In this document: piece after piece, positions 24,563 to 32,222 of the stretch
Layout of the letters: each line of letters starts with the position of its first letter
Numbering within the stretch: position 1 is the first letter of the stretch
Assembly (NCBI GenBank): GCA_016214855.1
Contig: JACRMT010000002.1
Span: forward strand, 149,826-213,825
Length of the DNA stretch: 64,000 bases
Source of the DNA: Nitrospirota bacterium
Lineage (GTDB): Bacteria; Nitrospirota; Thermodesulfovibrionia; Thermodesulfovibrionales; UBA6898
Direction of reading: 5' to 3'
Program-made: the position numbers and the translations under genes
The notes under the pieces: generated by a model
What the model was told of the DNA's origin: nothing
The model's database searches: none
The model's input: only the letters and a program-made list of their open reading frames with translations

Positions 24563-24591
24563 TTGACATCATGCCAAAAGTCTCATACAGT
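24563..24591 (+). promoter_or_regulatory. Sigma-70-type promoter of small RNA unit
   Basis: TTGACA (24563-24568), 17-bp spacer, TACAGT (24586-24591). A consensus -35 and near-consensus -10 at ideal spacing, with no protein start following. Transcription should begin near 24598. Confidence 0.65.
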
Positions 24592-24597
24592 GAAAGC

Positions 24598-24730
24598 ACA
24601 GAGATCGAAGCTCAGGGGAGAAATAAGAGGACACAACCAGACCGGAGTTTCAGGATCATCGAAAGCAAGGGTCTGGTACACGGGAGCCGGGCAGATGGAG
24701 AAGACCTATCATCTGCCCGGTTCTTTCTTT
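24598..24730 (+). ncRNA. Candidate structured small RNA with own promoter and terminator
   Basis: About 133 nt between the promoter at 24563-24591 and a strong terminator (CCGGGCAGATG / CATCTGCCCGG at 24687-24720, then TTCTTTCTTT). Inside, CCAGACC (24637-24643) pairs with GGTCTGG (24670-24676), giving a closed hairpin domain. No protein-coding frame with a ribosome site fits; an open frame crosses the terminator. It lies in a ~377-bp gap between two minus-strand genes. The RNA class is not recognised. Confidence 0.5.
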
Positions 24731-24788
24731 ATGTTCCGGTGCCGGGCCGTTCTTTTTTGTCTGATACGGCAGGGTTAATACTGCTTTC

Positions 24789-25130
24789 TCAGAATATCGA
24801 AAGGAATTTAAGCAGATAATACCAGGCGAGGGCTGAAAGGATGATGACGCCTGCAGCCAAAAAGAAGAAGACCACTTTTCTGTTGGTGTGTTTATTTTCT
24901 GCAAGGAGCTGATCATCTGTACTCTCTGTTCCCTTTTCTGCCCGGGCATCCTTTTGACCGGCATGAGAGGTCATCTTGATGTCCAGCATCTCCGTGCCTT
25001 TGAAGTCTTTGTAATGCACTTCCATACCCGGGGCGAATTCAATCTCTTTTCCGCAGTACCTGCATGTATCCCCTGAAGGGGTCTCTTTTCCACAATGAGG
25101 GCAGGTGGTCATTATCGGTTCTTTTGTCAT
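24789..25130 (-). CDS. Zinc-ribbon membrane protein
   Basis: 113 residues. An N-terminal double zinc knuckle (CPHCG...CRYCG, about residues 10-28) is followed by a hydrophilic stretch (about 30-85) and one C-terminal membrane helix (VVFFFLAAGVIILSALAWYY). It is thus a tail-anchored cytoplasmic zinc-ribbon protein. The ATG at 25112 (MTTCPHC) is an equally likely start. The role cannot be inferred; similar small zinc_ribbon_2 proteins are common and uncharacterised. Confidence 0.6.
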   Translation of the reverse strand: MTKEPIMTTCPHCGKETPSGDTCRYCGKEIEFAPGMEVHYKDFKGTEMLDIKMTSHAGQKDARAEKGTESTDDQLLAENKHTNRKVVFFFLAAGVIILSALAWYYLLKFLSIF

Positions 25131-25224
25131 TTTTCCCTGGTCGCTTTCAGAATTCAGATCTGTAATTCAGATTTTACCGCTTTTCAGGGATAAATGAAAA
25201 CTCCGGGGATCAAAGGGGAAGCAG

Positions 25225-26007
25225 TTATCTGAAGATATCCATCCAGATCTTGACTGCTGTTGCCGAAATGAGGGCTGCGAGGAGCCAGCGAAGATATTGC
25301 GTTTTTGTTTTTTTGCCGAGCATTGCCCCTGCTTTTGCAACAGGGATTGCTCCGATAATGATCGCAGACGCCATGGTAAACGGGATCTGGCCTATTGCGG
25401 TCTTGCCGATCATGCCCGCTGTTGCGGAAAAAAGGCCGATGGCAAGCGTTGAGCCTAATGCCACGCGCATCGGTATTTTCAGGACATAGAGCATGAGCGG
25501 TATGGTGATAAAGGCTCCTCCCTGCCCGACCAGGCCGACCAGAAAGCCGACGATCAGACCGATAATGATCGCTGCAGGTCTATTGAAGCTAACCTGATCC
25601 TCGGTCATTTCATCTCTGCCATAGCTTCTCGGGATGAACATCAGGCCTGAGGCAATCAGCGCCAGTGCACCGAAGATAAAGAGCAGCATGCTGTCCGGCG
25701 CTGCCTTTGAGATGAGCGAGCCTATAAGGGATGAGACGAAAAGTGAAAGGCCGAGGGTCAGCACAAGGGATCTGCTCACCAGTCCCTGCTTCTGGTAAAA
25801 GAGCATGGCAGAAAGCGAGGCAAAGAACCCCTGCACCATGGTGAGGCCGGTGATGTTCTTGACGCCGATCGGATCGAACCCGAAGACCTGGGGGCCATAG
25901 TGAAGCAGGGGGAACATGAGGATCCCCCCTCCGATGCCCAGCAATCCTGAAAAGAAGCCGACCGCAGCGCCGCTCATTACCAGGAACAGGAAGAGTTCCG
26001 GTGTCAT
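25225..26007 (-). CDS. TauE/SafE-family sulfite/sulfoacetate exporter-like permease
   Basis: 260 residues with about eight membrane helices. The repeated glycine-rich family motif is seen twice: FSGLLGIGGGILMFPLL (about 20-36) and LVGLVGQGGAFITIPLML (about 155-172). TauE/SafE proteins move sulfur oxyanions or organosulfonates across the membrane. It is 7 bp downstream of the selenoprotein SelD gene and is the last member of the long minus-strand sulfur/selenium run. A role in sulfite or selenite export is plausible from context but not shown. Confidence 0.85.
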   Translation of the reverse strand: MTPELFLFLVMSGAAVGFFSGLLGIGGGILMFPLLHYGPQVFGFDPIGVKNITGLTMVQGFFASLSAMLFYQKQGLVSRSLVLTLGLSLFVSSLIGSLISKAAPDSMLLFIFGALALIASGLMFIPRSYGRDEMTEDQVSFNRPAAIIIGLIVGFLVGLVGQGGAFITIPLMLYVLKIPMRVALGSTLAIGLFSATAGMIGKTAIGQIPFTMASAIIIGAIPVAKAGAMLGKKTKTQYLRWLLAALISATAVKIWMDIFR

Positions 26008-26014
26008 GTAATGA

Positions 26015-27061
26015 CTATCTCTCTACGATGATGCGCGTAGAGGCTGCCGCATCTCCTTCAGCAAGATCTCCTATATATGCGGCGAGGATCTTCTCTTTTT
26101 CGAGAGCAGAGATCAGGGCTGCCTTTTTGTCTGCCGGCACAAAGATCAGCAGACCGCCTGAGGTCTGTGCGTCATTGATCAGTATCTTCTCAACATCCGG
26201 GACCGCTTTTTCATACATGACGTGCTGGCTATAGTTCTTGAAATTCGCCATGGTGCCGCCCGGCACCTTATTCATGCCGGCAAGCCTCACTGCCTCTTCG
26301 AAAAACGGTACATTGCCGGTATGCAGTGTGGCCCGGCATCTGCTGGCTGTGAGCACCTCGTTAAGATGGCCGATCAGGCCGAAGCCTGTTATGTCGGTTG
26401 CAGTGCTCACGCCGATTTCGATCATGATCTCGCTTGCGCGTTTATTCAGAGCAGCCATCGAGAGGGTGAACTCCTCGATCACCGCATCGCTGCAGAGGCC
26501 TGCCTTGACGCCTGTGGAGATCACGCCGGTGCCGATCTTCTTGGTGAGGACCATGGCGTCTCCGGGCCGTGCCTTGGTGTTGTCGAGGATCTTGTCAGGA
26601 TGGACAAGGCCCATGACCGTGTATCCGAACTTCGGCTCCTTGTCACGGATGGTATGGCCTCCGATGATCGAGACGCCTGCCTCTGTCATCTTGTCGCTTC
26701 CGCCCTGCATCACCTTATGCAGGGACGGGAAGAATTCAGGCTGGTTCGGGAACATGGCAAGGTTCAGGCTGACCACAGCCCTGCCGCCCATTGCCCATAC
26801 ATCGGAAAGTGAATTTGCTGCAGAGATCGCGCCGAACCAGTATGGGTCGTCAACGATCGGCGTAAAGAAGTCTGTTGTCAGGACAACGGCGACCTCGTCA
26901 TTGATTCTGTACACGCCTGCATCGTCTGCATTGTTCGAGCCGACCAGAACATTTTTATCTGTTATTGCTGGCAGCTGACCCAGAACCTGGGCCAGGTCCG
27001 AAGGACTGAATTTTGCCGCTCAACCCGCGCAGCCGGAAAGACTGGTGAGTTTGAGATCCAT
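26015..27061 (-). CDS. selD: Selenide, water dikinase (selenoprotein; UGA at codon 14)
   Basis: 348 residues when the TGA at 27020-27022 is read as selenocysteine. SelD makes selenophosphate from selenide and ATP for Sec synthesis. The N-terminus runs LSGCAGUAAKFSP, placing Sec at the active-site position that is Cys in other SelDs, with the conserved Lys three residues on. The start ATG at 27061 follows GAGGAGG, and the frame upstream of the UGA is clearly SelD. Conserved later segments are GGRAVVSLN, GGHTIRDKEPKFGY and TDITGFGLIGHL. A hairpin with loop GGUUC lies at 26977-26993. Annotation from the first start after the UGA would lose 49 residues. The cysteine desulfurase is 90 bp upstream. 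Confidence 0.93.
26977..26993 (-). promoter_or_regulatory. Bacterial SECIS-like hairpin in selD
   Basis: Begins 26 nt after the UGA: stem GGCCCA / TGGGTC (one G-U pair) with loop GGTTC. A GU in an apical loop at this distance is what the SelB elongation factor recognises in known bacterial SECIS elements. Confidence 0.6.
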
Positions 27062-27151
27062 ATGCGCCACCTCCTCTTTTTTCTTTAACTATAAAGAGAG
27101 TGTGCTTCTATTGCAATGGGAAAGATAGAACGGGACAAGTGAGCCCCGGAT

Positions 27152-28279
27152 TCAGGCTTTGGAGAGTATGGTACGGAGCAATGCAAGGACTTCTTCGATC
27201 TCATCTGCTGTTGTGTATCTTCCGAGGCTGAACCTTATTGCACCCATGCCTTCTTCCGGCGGGACTCCCATTGCCGCCAGTACAGGAGAGAGCGTTACCG
27301 AACCGGAATGGCAGGCAGAGCCTGTTGATGCAGCGATCTCCGGCAGTTGGGCAAGGATTTCAGAGCCAATCCTTCCGATGAAATTGATGTTCAACGTATT
27401 GGGAAGCCGCTCTGTCGGATGGCCGTTAAGGGAGACCTTATCTCCAAAGGTTTTCTGAAGCATCTCCCAGAACCGATCTCTCAGCGCCTGCAGCTGAGGC
27501 AGACCGTCCCATTCCTGTGCAGAACTGCAGGCCGCGCCCAGGGCAACGGCCAGAAGAACGTTTTCCGTGCCTGCCCTTCTTCCTGCTTCATGTCCTGCCC
27601 CATGCATAAATGGCTCCATGCTTGTCCCTTTTCTGATGTAAAGCGCGCCAATACCTTTTGGTGCATAGAGCTTATGTCCGGCGACCGAAAGGAGATCAAC
27701 TCCGAGTTCATTTACATCCGCGGGAATCTTTCCGATGCTCTGGGCAGCGTCAGTATGGAAGAGGACACCGGTCTCCCTGGCAATGGCTGCGATCTTTGAG
27801 ATCGGCTGGATTGTCCCCACCTCGTTGTTTGCATGCATAACGGTAATAAGAACCGTTTTGGGTGTGACGGCACGTTTCACATCGTCAGGATCGACCATGC
27901 CAAAGCGGTCAACAGGAAGCACGGTTACCTGTGCCCCGAGCTTTTCAAGAAACCGGCATGGGTTGAGTATCGAGGGGTGTTCAACAGCGGTGGTGACAAT
28001 ATGATCGCCTTTCCCCTGAGCGGCAAAAAAGACACCTTTGAGAGCATGGTTGTTAGCCTCAGTCCCTCCGCTGGTAAAGACAATCTCTTCAGGGGTACAG
28101 CCGATGAGATCAGCGATCTGCCCGCGAGCTTTTGCCACTGCATTTTTGGCAGGGATTCCTGCCCAATGTGAGCTGGAGGGATTGCCGTAGTGATCTGTCA
28201 GAAAAGGCTGCATAGCCTCAATTGCTTCAGGTGCAATCGGCGTGCTGGCATTGTAATCAAGGTAGATCTTTTTGTTCAT
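27152..28279 (-). CDS. Cysteine desulfurase (NifS/IscS-type), possible selenium donor
   Basis: About 375 residues starting MNKKIYLDYNAST. A PLP-dependent class V aminotransferase: PLP lysine in SVAGHKLYAPKG (near 200), HTDAAQS Asp, and the catalytic cysteine in STGSACHSG (near 325). It removes sulfur (or selenium) from cysteine (or selenocysteine). Location directly upstream of selD suggests it supplies selenide to SelD, as NifS-like proteins do elsewhere; it could also feed the DsrE/F/H proteins. The ATG at 28279 lies 2 bp after the upstream stop; ATG 28291 is an alternative. Confidence 0.9.
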   Translation of the reverse strand: MNKKIYLDYNASTPIAPEAIEAMQPFLTDHYGNPSSSHWAGIPAKNAVAKARGQIADLIGCTPEEIVFTSGGTEANNHALKGVFFAAQGKGDHIVTTAVEHPSILNPCRFLEKLGAQVTVLPVDRFGMVDPDDVKRAVTPKTVLITVMHANNEVGTIQPISKIAAIARETGVLFHTDAAQSIGKIPADVNELGVDLLSVAGHKLYAPKGIGALYIRKGTSMEPFMHGAGHEAGRRAGTENVLLAVALGAACSSAQEWDGLPQLQALRDRFWEMLQKTFGDKVSLNGHPTERLPNTLNINFIGRIGSEILAQLPEIAASTGSACHSGSVTLSPVLAAMGVPPEEGMGAIRFSLGRYTTADEIEEVLALLRTILSKA

Positions 28280-28280
28280 A

Positions 28281-29534
28281 TTAAAACTCATATCGCAACT
28301 GAAAATAGACATTGTCGTTTTTATCCAACTGCCCGAACTGGCTCCATTGTTCTCCGCCACCGAAGATGTTGGCTCCGATCGCTGCCCAGACATGGTCAGA
28401 TAAATTATACTTTACCTCAGGATTAAGCAGGTAATCGCCGTCGGAAGGGTTCCAGAAGGAAAACACGGAAAGCCGCAGTGTCTGATGCATCAGAAATTGC
28501 GTAAGCCTCACGCTGACGAGTTCATGCAATCTTCTTTCCTGAGGAAATCCTGGAGGAAGATTCTTCTTGTATTCAGCATAATCATGCATGTACTCAGCGT
28601 AATACTGCACACCCACGGTAAAATCCTCCCAGAGCTGTCTCTGATAACCGAGCAGGAACCGTGTCTGGGAATTCGGCATCATTGGATCAGTGCCGCTTCT
28701 ATCTTCTCTTGCATCGTAGTACCCGGCTTCGAGGCTCACAACACCATCAAGTGCCTTGCCCTGAAGGCTCGCGCCATAGACTGTAAGCTTCGGATAGAAG
28801 AGGGTAAGCTTTGCCGGCATCATCGAATTGTCAGGCATCACTGACGGCTGCCTGAAAAAGCCACGATAATAATACAGTGCAGCGTCATAGCCAGCAATAT
28901 CCCGATACGCTCGAAACGCAACTTCCGTGTTTTTCAGTGTTGTTGCAGGCTCTTTCTTTTCACGGTCAATAATAGACGACATGGGATCAAACATCCAAAA
29001 CCGTTTTGCATTAGGGAATTTATTCGGTTCAAAAAATGGAATAATGACAAGCTCAAAGGATGCAAAACCGGGATATGCGCCGATCTTTATGCCGTCTACG
29101 CCTTTTTTCAGGTATTCCATCGGCCTGCCTGAAAAGAATGCCTCATAGTCCTTTGGGAAAAAATCATTAATGAAGATCAGGTCTCCAAGGCCCCAGGTCA
29201 GGATCTGCCTCCCCGCCCGTATGTCCCAGCTCGATGCAGTGTAATCGATGTATCCCTCCCGCAGTTCAAGATCAGCTCTTCTGTCGATATGGTCATAGAA
29301 GGCCTCGGTCTTGATAAAAAGATGAAGCGGCTCTCTGGACAGATCGAGCTTTAACTGTATGCGCTCCTCAGCAAGCTTGAAATTGCCTCCGTCAGGATTT
29401 GACCTCCCGGCATCGAAGGAATAATTGCCCTGCAGGAATCCGTGAAGCGGGATGTCAGCAGCATGGGCAGAGAGCGACAGGCAGCAGAAAAAAAACAATG
29501 ACAAAAAAATTGATCTTAAATAGTTTAAATTCAT
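28281..29534 (-). CDS. DUF1302-like outer membrane beta-barrel protein
   Basis: 417 residues with a signal peptide (cut after AHAAD). The rest is strand-rich with alternating aromatic residues and a terminal YFQLRYEF, the C-terminal aromatic signature of outer membrane barrels. Internal blocks such as AGRQILTWGLGDLIFINDFF fit the DUF1302/alginate-export-like porins that are found with MMPL exporters and LolA-like proteins, both of which are encoded nearby here (32219, 30206). It is probably the outer membrane partner of that export set. Confidence 0.75.
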   Translation of the reverse strand: MNLNYLRSIFLSLFFFCCLSLSAHAADIPLHGFLQGNYSFDAGRSNPDGGNFKLAEERIQLKLDLSREPLHLFIKTEAFYDHIDRRADLELREGYIDYTASSWDIRAGRQILTWGLGDLIFINDFFPKDYEAFFSGRPMEYLKKGVDGIKIGAYPGFASFELVIIPFFEPNKFPNAKRFWMFDPMSSIIDREKKEPATTLKNTEVAFRAYRDIAGYDAALYYYRGFFRQPSVMPDNSMMPAKLTLFYPKLTVYGASLQGKALDGVVSLEAGYYDAREDRSGTDPMMPNSQTRFLLGYQRQLWEDFTVGVQYYAEYMHDYAEYKKNLPPGFPQERRLHELVSVRLTQFLMHQTLRLSVFSFWNPSDGDYLLNPEVKYNLSDHVWAAIGANIFGGGEQWSQFGQLDKNDNVYFQLRYEF

Positions 29535-29546
29535 ATATTCCCCGGC

Positions 29547-30218
29547 CTACGACTTTTTCGCCAATATGCAGACAAAGCCTGCATCTTTTATCAAGACTTC
29601 ACACGTCTCTTCTTTTTGCAGATTTTCTGATGGTGGCTGGCAGAGCGCTGAGGAGTATTGCTCTGCTTTCATGCCCTCGTTTATAAGCATGGCCTGTACC
29701 TCTGCAATGCTGAAAAAGTTCGCGTATTGGTAAATAGAGTCCTTTTCTCTGCCTTTCTGCATATAAGACCTTCCCCATGGGCTCTCCCGATTTATTAGAC
29801 CGATGACCACGCCACCGTCTCCTTTCAGAACCCTGCGGGTCTCTGAGATAACCTTTTGTGGATCCTCCACAAAACAGAGGGTAAACAGAATGAAGACGCA
29901 GCCGAAAAAGCTGTCAGCGTAAGGAAGTTTTTCGCCAAAGGCCTGCGCAACATTTACGCCTCTTTCCCTGGCCATAGTGAGCAATGCTTCTGAAGGCTCA
30001 ACGCCGTATCCTATTCCAAGCGCCTTTGCAAACCTTCCGGAGCCGACTCCTATTTCAAGAAAGGGTGGCGATAAATTCTTCATCAGGAGTCGTATCGCTT
30101 TCACCTCAGCATCAAAAAGAATGCGGCCGTCCGGATCGTCAAACCAGTGATCATACTCTTCTGCATGAAGAGAGAAGGCTTCAGCTGCTGAAGTTGCGTG
30201 CCTGCTCAGTCTATCCAC
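29547..30218 (-). CDS. Class I SAM-dependent methyltransferase
   Basis: 223 residues. Rossmann-fold motif I LEIGVGSGRFAKALG (about 51-65), acidic residue VEPSEAL, motif IV region FFGCVFILFTLCFVEDP, and the post-motif helix of the UbiE/Methyltransf_11 family. It starts at GTG 30218, inside the last codons of the LolA-like gene, so it is translated together with it. The substrate is unknown. In an export and selenium/sulfur context, methylation of a thiol, selenol or metalloid is possible. Confidence 0.8.
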   Translation of the reverse strand: MDRLSRHATSAAEAFSLHAEEYDHWFDDPDGRILFDAEVKAIRLLMKNLSPPFLEIGVGSGRFAKALGIGYGVEPSEALLTMARERGVNVAQAFGEKLPYADSFFGCVFILFTLCFVEDPQKVISETRRVLKGDGGVVIGLINRESPWGRSYMQKGREKDSIYQYANFFSIAEVQAMLINEGMKAEQYSSALCQPPSENLQKEETCEVLIKDAGFVCILAKKS

Positions 30219-30994
30219 TTTTTCGGCGGCTGCTTGAGAAAGCGCTCAGTAAAGAGACTGTCCTCAATGTTAATGTTGTAGTCCACCTTGCTATAGGTAA
30301 CCTCTGTGGAATGACCACTCTGAAGGTTCTTCATTGTTCGCTTTGTGATGGTGGGCAAGCTTTTCACATCCTTTATTTCATCCGCGGTGAAAGTCTTATA
30401 CAGGTCTCCGCGCTTGTCATAATACTCTTCCTTCATCGGAAGGGAGTTTGTCTTGTCGATCCAGGCAAGCTTGTAACTGTAATCAACATCAGCAGTCTTC
30501 GGGGTGCTTTTTATCACATAACAGTCCCTTGCACCGAGTTTTTCCTCTTTACTTATTGCATGCGTATCATCTTCGATATCCCTTCCGGATACGTCCTCAT
30601 AGGTGAAATCCGAACCAACAAAGCTCGACCGCTTGTCCTGAGCTGCAATTCGGCGCACCATGCTGATAGCCGGAACGAACAGCCATCTGTCATCATCTTT
30701 CTTCGGATATTTGTACACCATAAAGGTCATGTCCTTCACATCTGCCGGCTGAAAGAAGTATATGAAATACTTTTGATCGCCGCCGGTCTCTCCAAAGTTC
30801 TTTCTGAGCATGGTCATCTCCCTGACCCTTTCCTGTCCACCTTTGCTCACAAGCTTCATTACTACTCTTGCCTTGAAGTCCTTGCCCGGATACAGGAATG
30901 CGGCCTGGGACTTTTTCATTACCTCGTCGGCAGTTACGGCAAAAACCTCCATCGGCAGCAGAAGCGCCACTAGTAGCATCACCAATTGTTTCAT
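30206..30994 (-). CDS. LolA-like outer membrane lipoprotein-sorting protein
   Basis: 262 residues with signal peptide (cut after EVFA). The mature protein is an 11-strand half-barrel of the LolA_like (PF17131) type; recognisable segments are MLRKNFGETGGDQKYFIYFFQPADVKDMTF and VGSDFTYEDVSGRDI, described here by position about 80-170. Such proteins shuttle hydrophobic cargo through the periplasm and are usually encoded beside MMPL permeases and a barrel protein. GGAGGATTGAC precedes the ATG. Confidence 0.8.
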   Translation of the reverse strand: MKQLVMLLVALLLPMEVFAVTADEVMKKSQAAFLYPGKDFKARVVMKLVSKGGQERVREMTMLRKNFGETGGDQKYFIYFFQPADVKDMTFMVYKYPKKDDDRWLFVPAISMVRRIAAQDKRSSFVGSDFTYEDVSGRDIEDDTHAISKEEKLGARDCYVIKSTPKTADVDYSYKLAWIDKTNSLPMKEEYYDKRGDLYKTFTADEIKDVKSLPTITKRTMKNLQSGHSTEVTYSKVDYNINIEDSLFTERFLKQPPKKWID

Positions 30995-31016
30995 GTCAAT
31001 CCTCCATGTAGTTATT

Positions 31017-32222
31017 TTATTCCAATTGACCTGCGATCAATTCCATTATGTCCGTAATCCGAATCTGCTTGTCATGTCCCTGCATCGCCTCGTTTACCTG
31101 CGCATAGCAGGCAGGGCAGCTGAGGATAAGCCGGTCTGCTTTCTTTGCTACGGCCTCGTCAATCGTCAATCTCCCCATTGCATTTGCATTCTCCTGAAAA
31201 ACCTTGCGCGCAGCTCCTCCGGCACCACAGCAGCGCGAGTCGAGGCCGTGACTGTCGAATTCGAGGAGTTCTATGCCCTTCACACTTCTCAGCACAGCCC
31301 TGGGCTCCTCGATCACACCGACTCCTCTGCTCAAATAGCAGGGGTCATGGTAGATCAGACGTTCGTTCAGTTCTTTCTTCAGCTTCAGCTTTCCATTTTT
31401 CAATGCCTCGGTGACAAACTGCGTGATATGCCTGATCTTGAAAGGCAGCTCCTGTCCGTATATTGATGGCCAATCACGGGCCATGATATTTACGCATCAG
31501 GGACAGGACGTGAGCAGCAGCTTTACCCCCTTTGCCTTGTACCCTTCCACAAGCCTTTTGACCAGGTCTTCAAGCATGTCATGCTGACCTGAAATAAACA
31601 GAGGGAAGCCGCAGCAGACCTCTTCCTCAGGCCCCAGCATGGTGAAGCGATCGCCGATAGCACTTAGTACGAGAACGTCACCCTTTACCATCGGCTGCGC
31701 TGAATATGCACCTGTGCAGCCTGCATAATAGGCGATTTCAGCATTTTTCTCGACCTTCACATTATCGGGGAACCAGGGACTGAATCTCTCTTTGGCCGGC
31801 ATGTTGTAAGGGTTTCCGGTATTTTTGATCACCTCGGGCATCTTGGCCTGGCCCCCGATAGGGCCGATGCCGCGTTTGACCATCTCTTTCCTCAGCATAG
31901 GCCAGAGACGCTGTGTAAAGATGCCCACAGCACAGTGCTGTCCGCAGGCGCCGCAGGTAGTGCATTCAAATACAGCCTTTGTGAAATCCTCAAGGAGCCG
32001 ATTGTCGATCCTGTCCGGTCCCATCAGCTTTGCCTTGAGCCCCTCGGTCGCTTTTATGAACTCCTTGAAAACTCGGATCTTTTCTGGCGGTGAGATGGCA
32101 GGATCGCTTTTGACGTTCTGCACCGGGCAGAACTGCAGGCACTGTCCGCACTGTGTGCAGGCATCCAGCTCGATAAGCTGCTGAGGGGTGAGGCTATTCG
32201 TAAAGCAGTCTTTCGGTTTCAT
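31017..32222 (-). CDS. CCG-domain Fe-S oxidoreductase (selenoprotein; CPUC)
   Basis: 401 residues when TGA at 31497-31499 is read as selenocysteine. The N-terminal two [4Fe-4S] motifs (CTQCGQCLQFCP, CTTCGACGQHC) are followed by two CCG domains like HdrB/GlpC: first YYAGCTGAY, EVCCGFPLF, TSCPUC; second HDPCYLSRG, SRCCGAGG, LSCPACYAQ. Sec falls between the Pro and Cys of the first CPxC motif, where the second domain has Ala. Frame and homology continue unbroken on both sides. A 6-bp hairpin with loop CGUGAUU follows at 31466-31484. Likely membrane-free electron transfer or disulfide/thiol reduction. Its start overlaps the MMPL gene stop (ATGA). Confidence 0.9.
31466..31484 (-). promoter_or_regulatory. 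Bacterial SECIS-like hairpin in Fe-S oxidoreductase gene
   Basis: 12 nt after the UGA: perfect 6-bp stem ATGGCC / GGCCAT with 7-nt loop CGTGATT containing GU. Confidence 0.65.

Noticed and set aside
24421..24819. 132-codon plus-strand open frame
   Set aside because: It crosses a strong promoter and terminator, has no ribosome site and shows no family pattern; a small RNA fits better.
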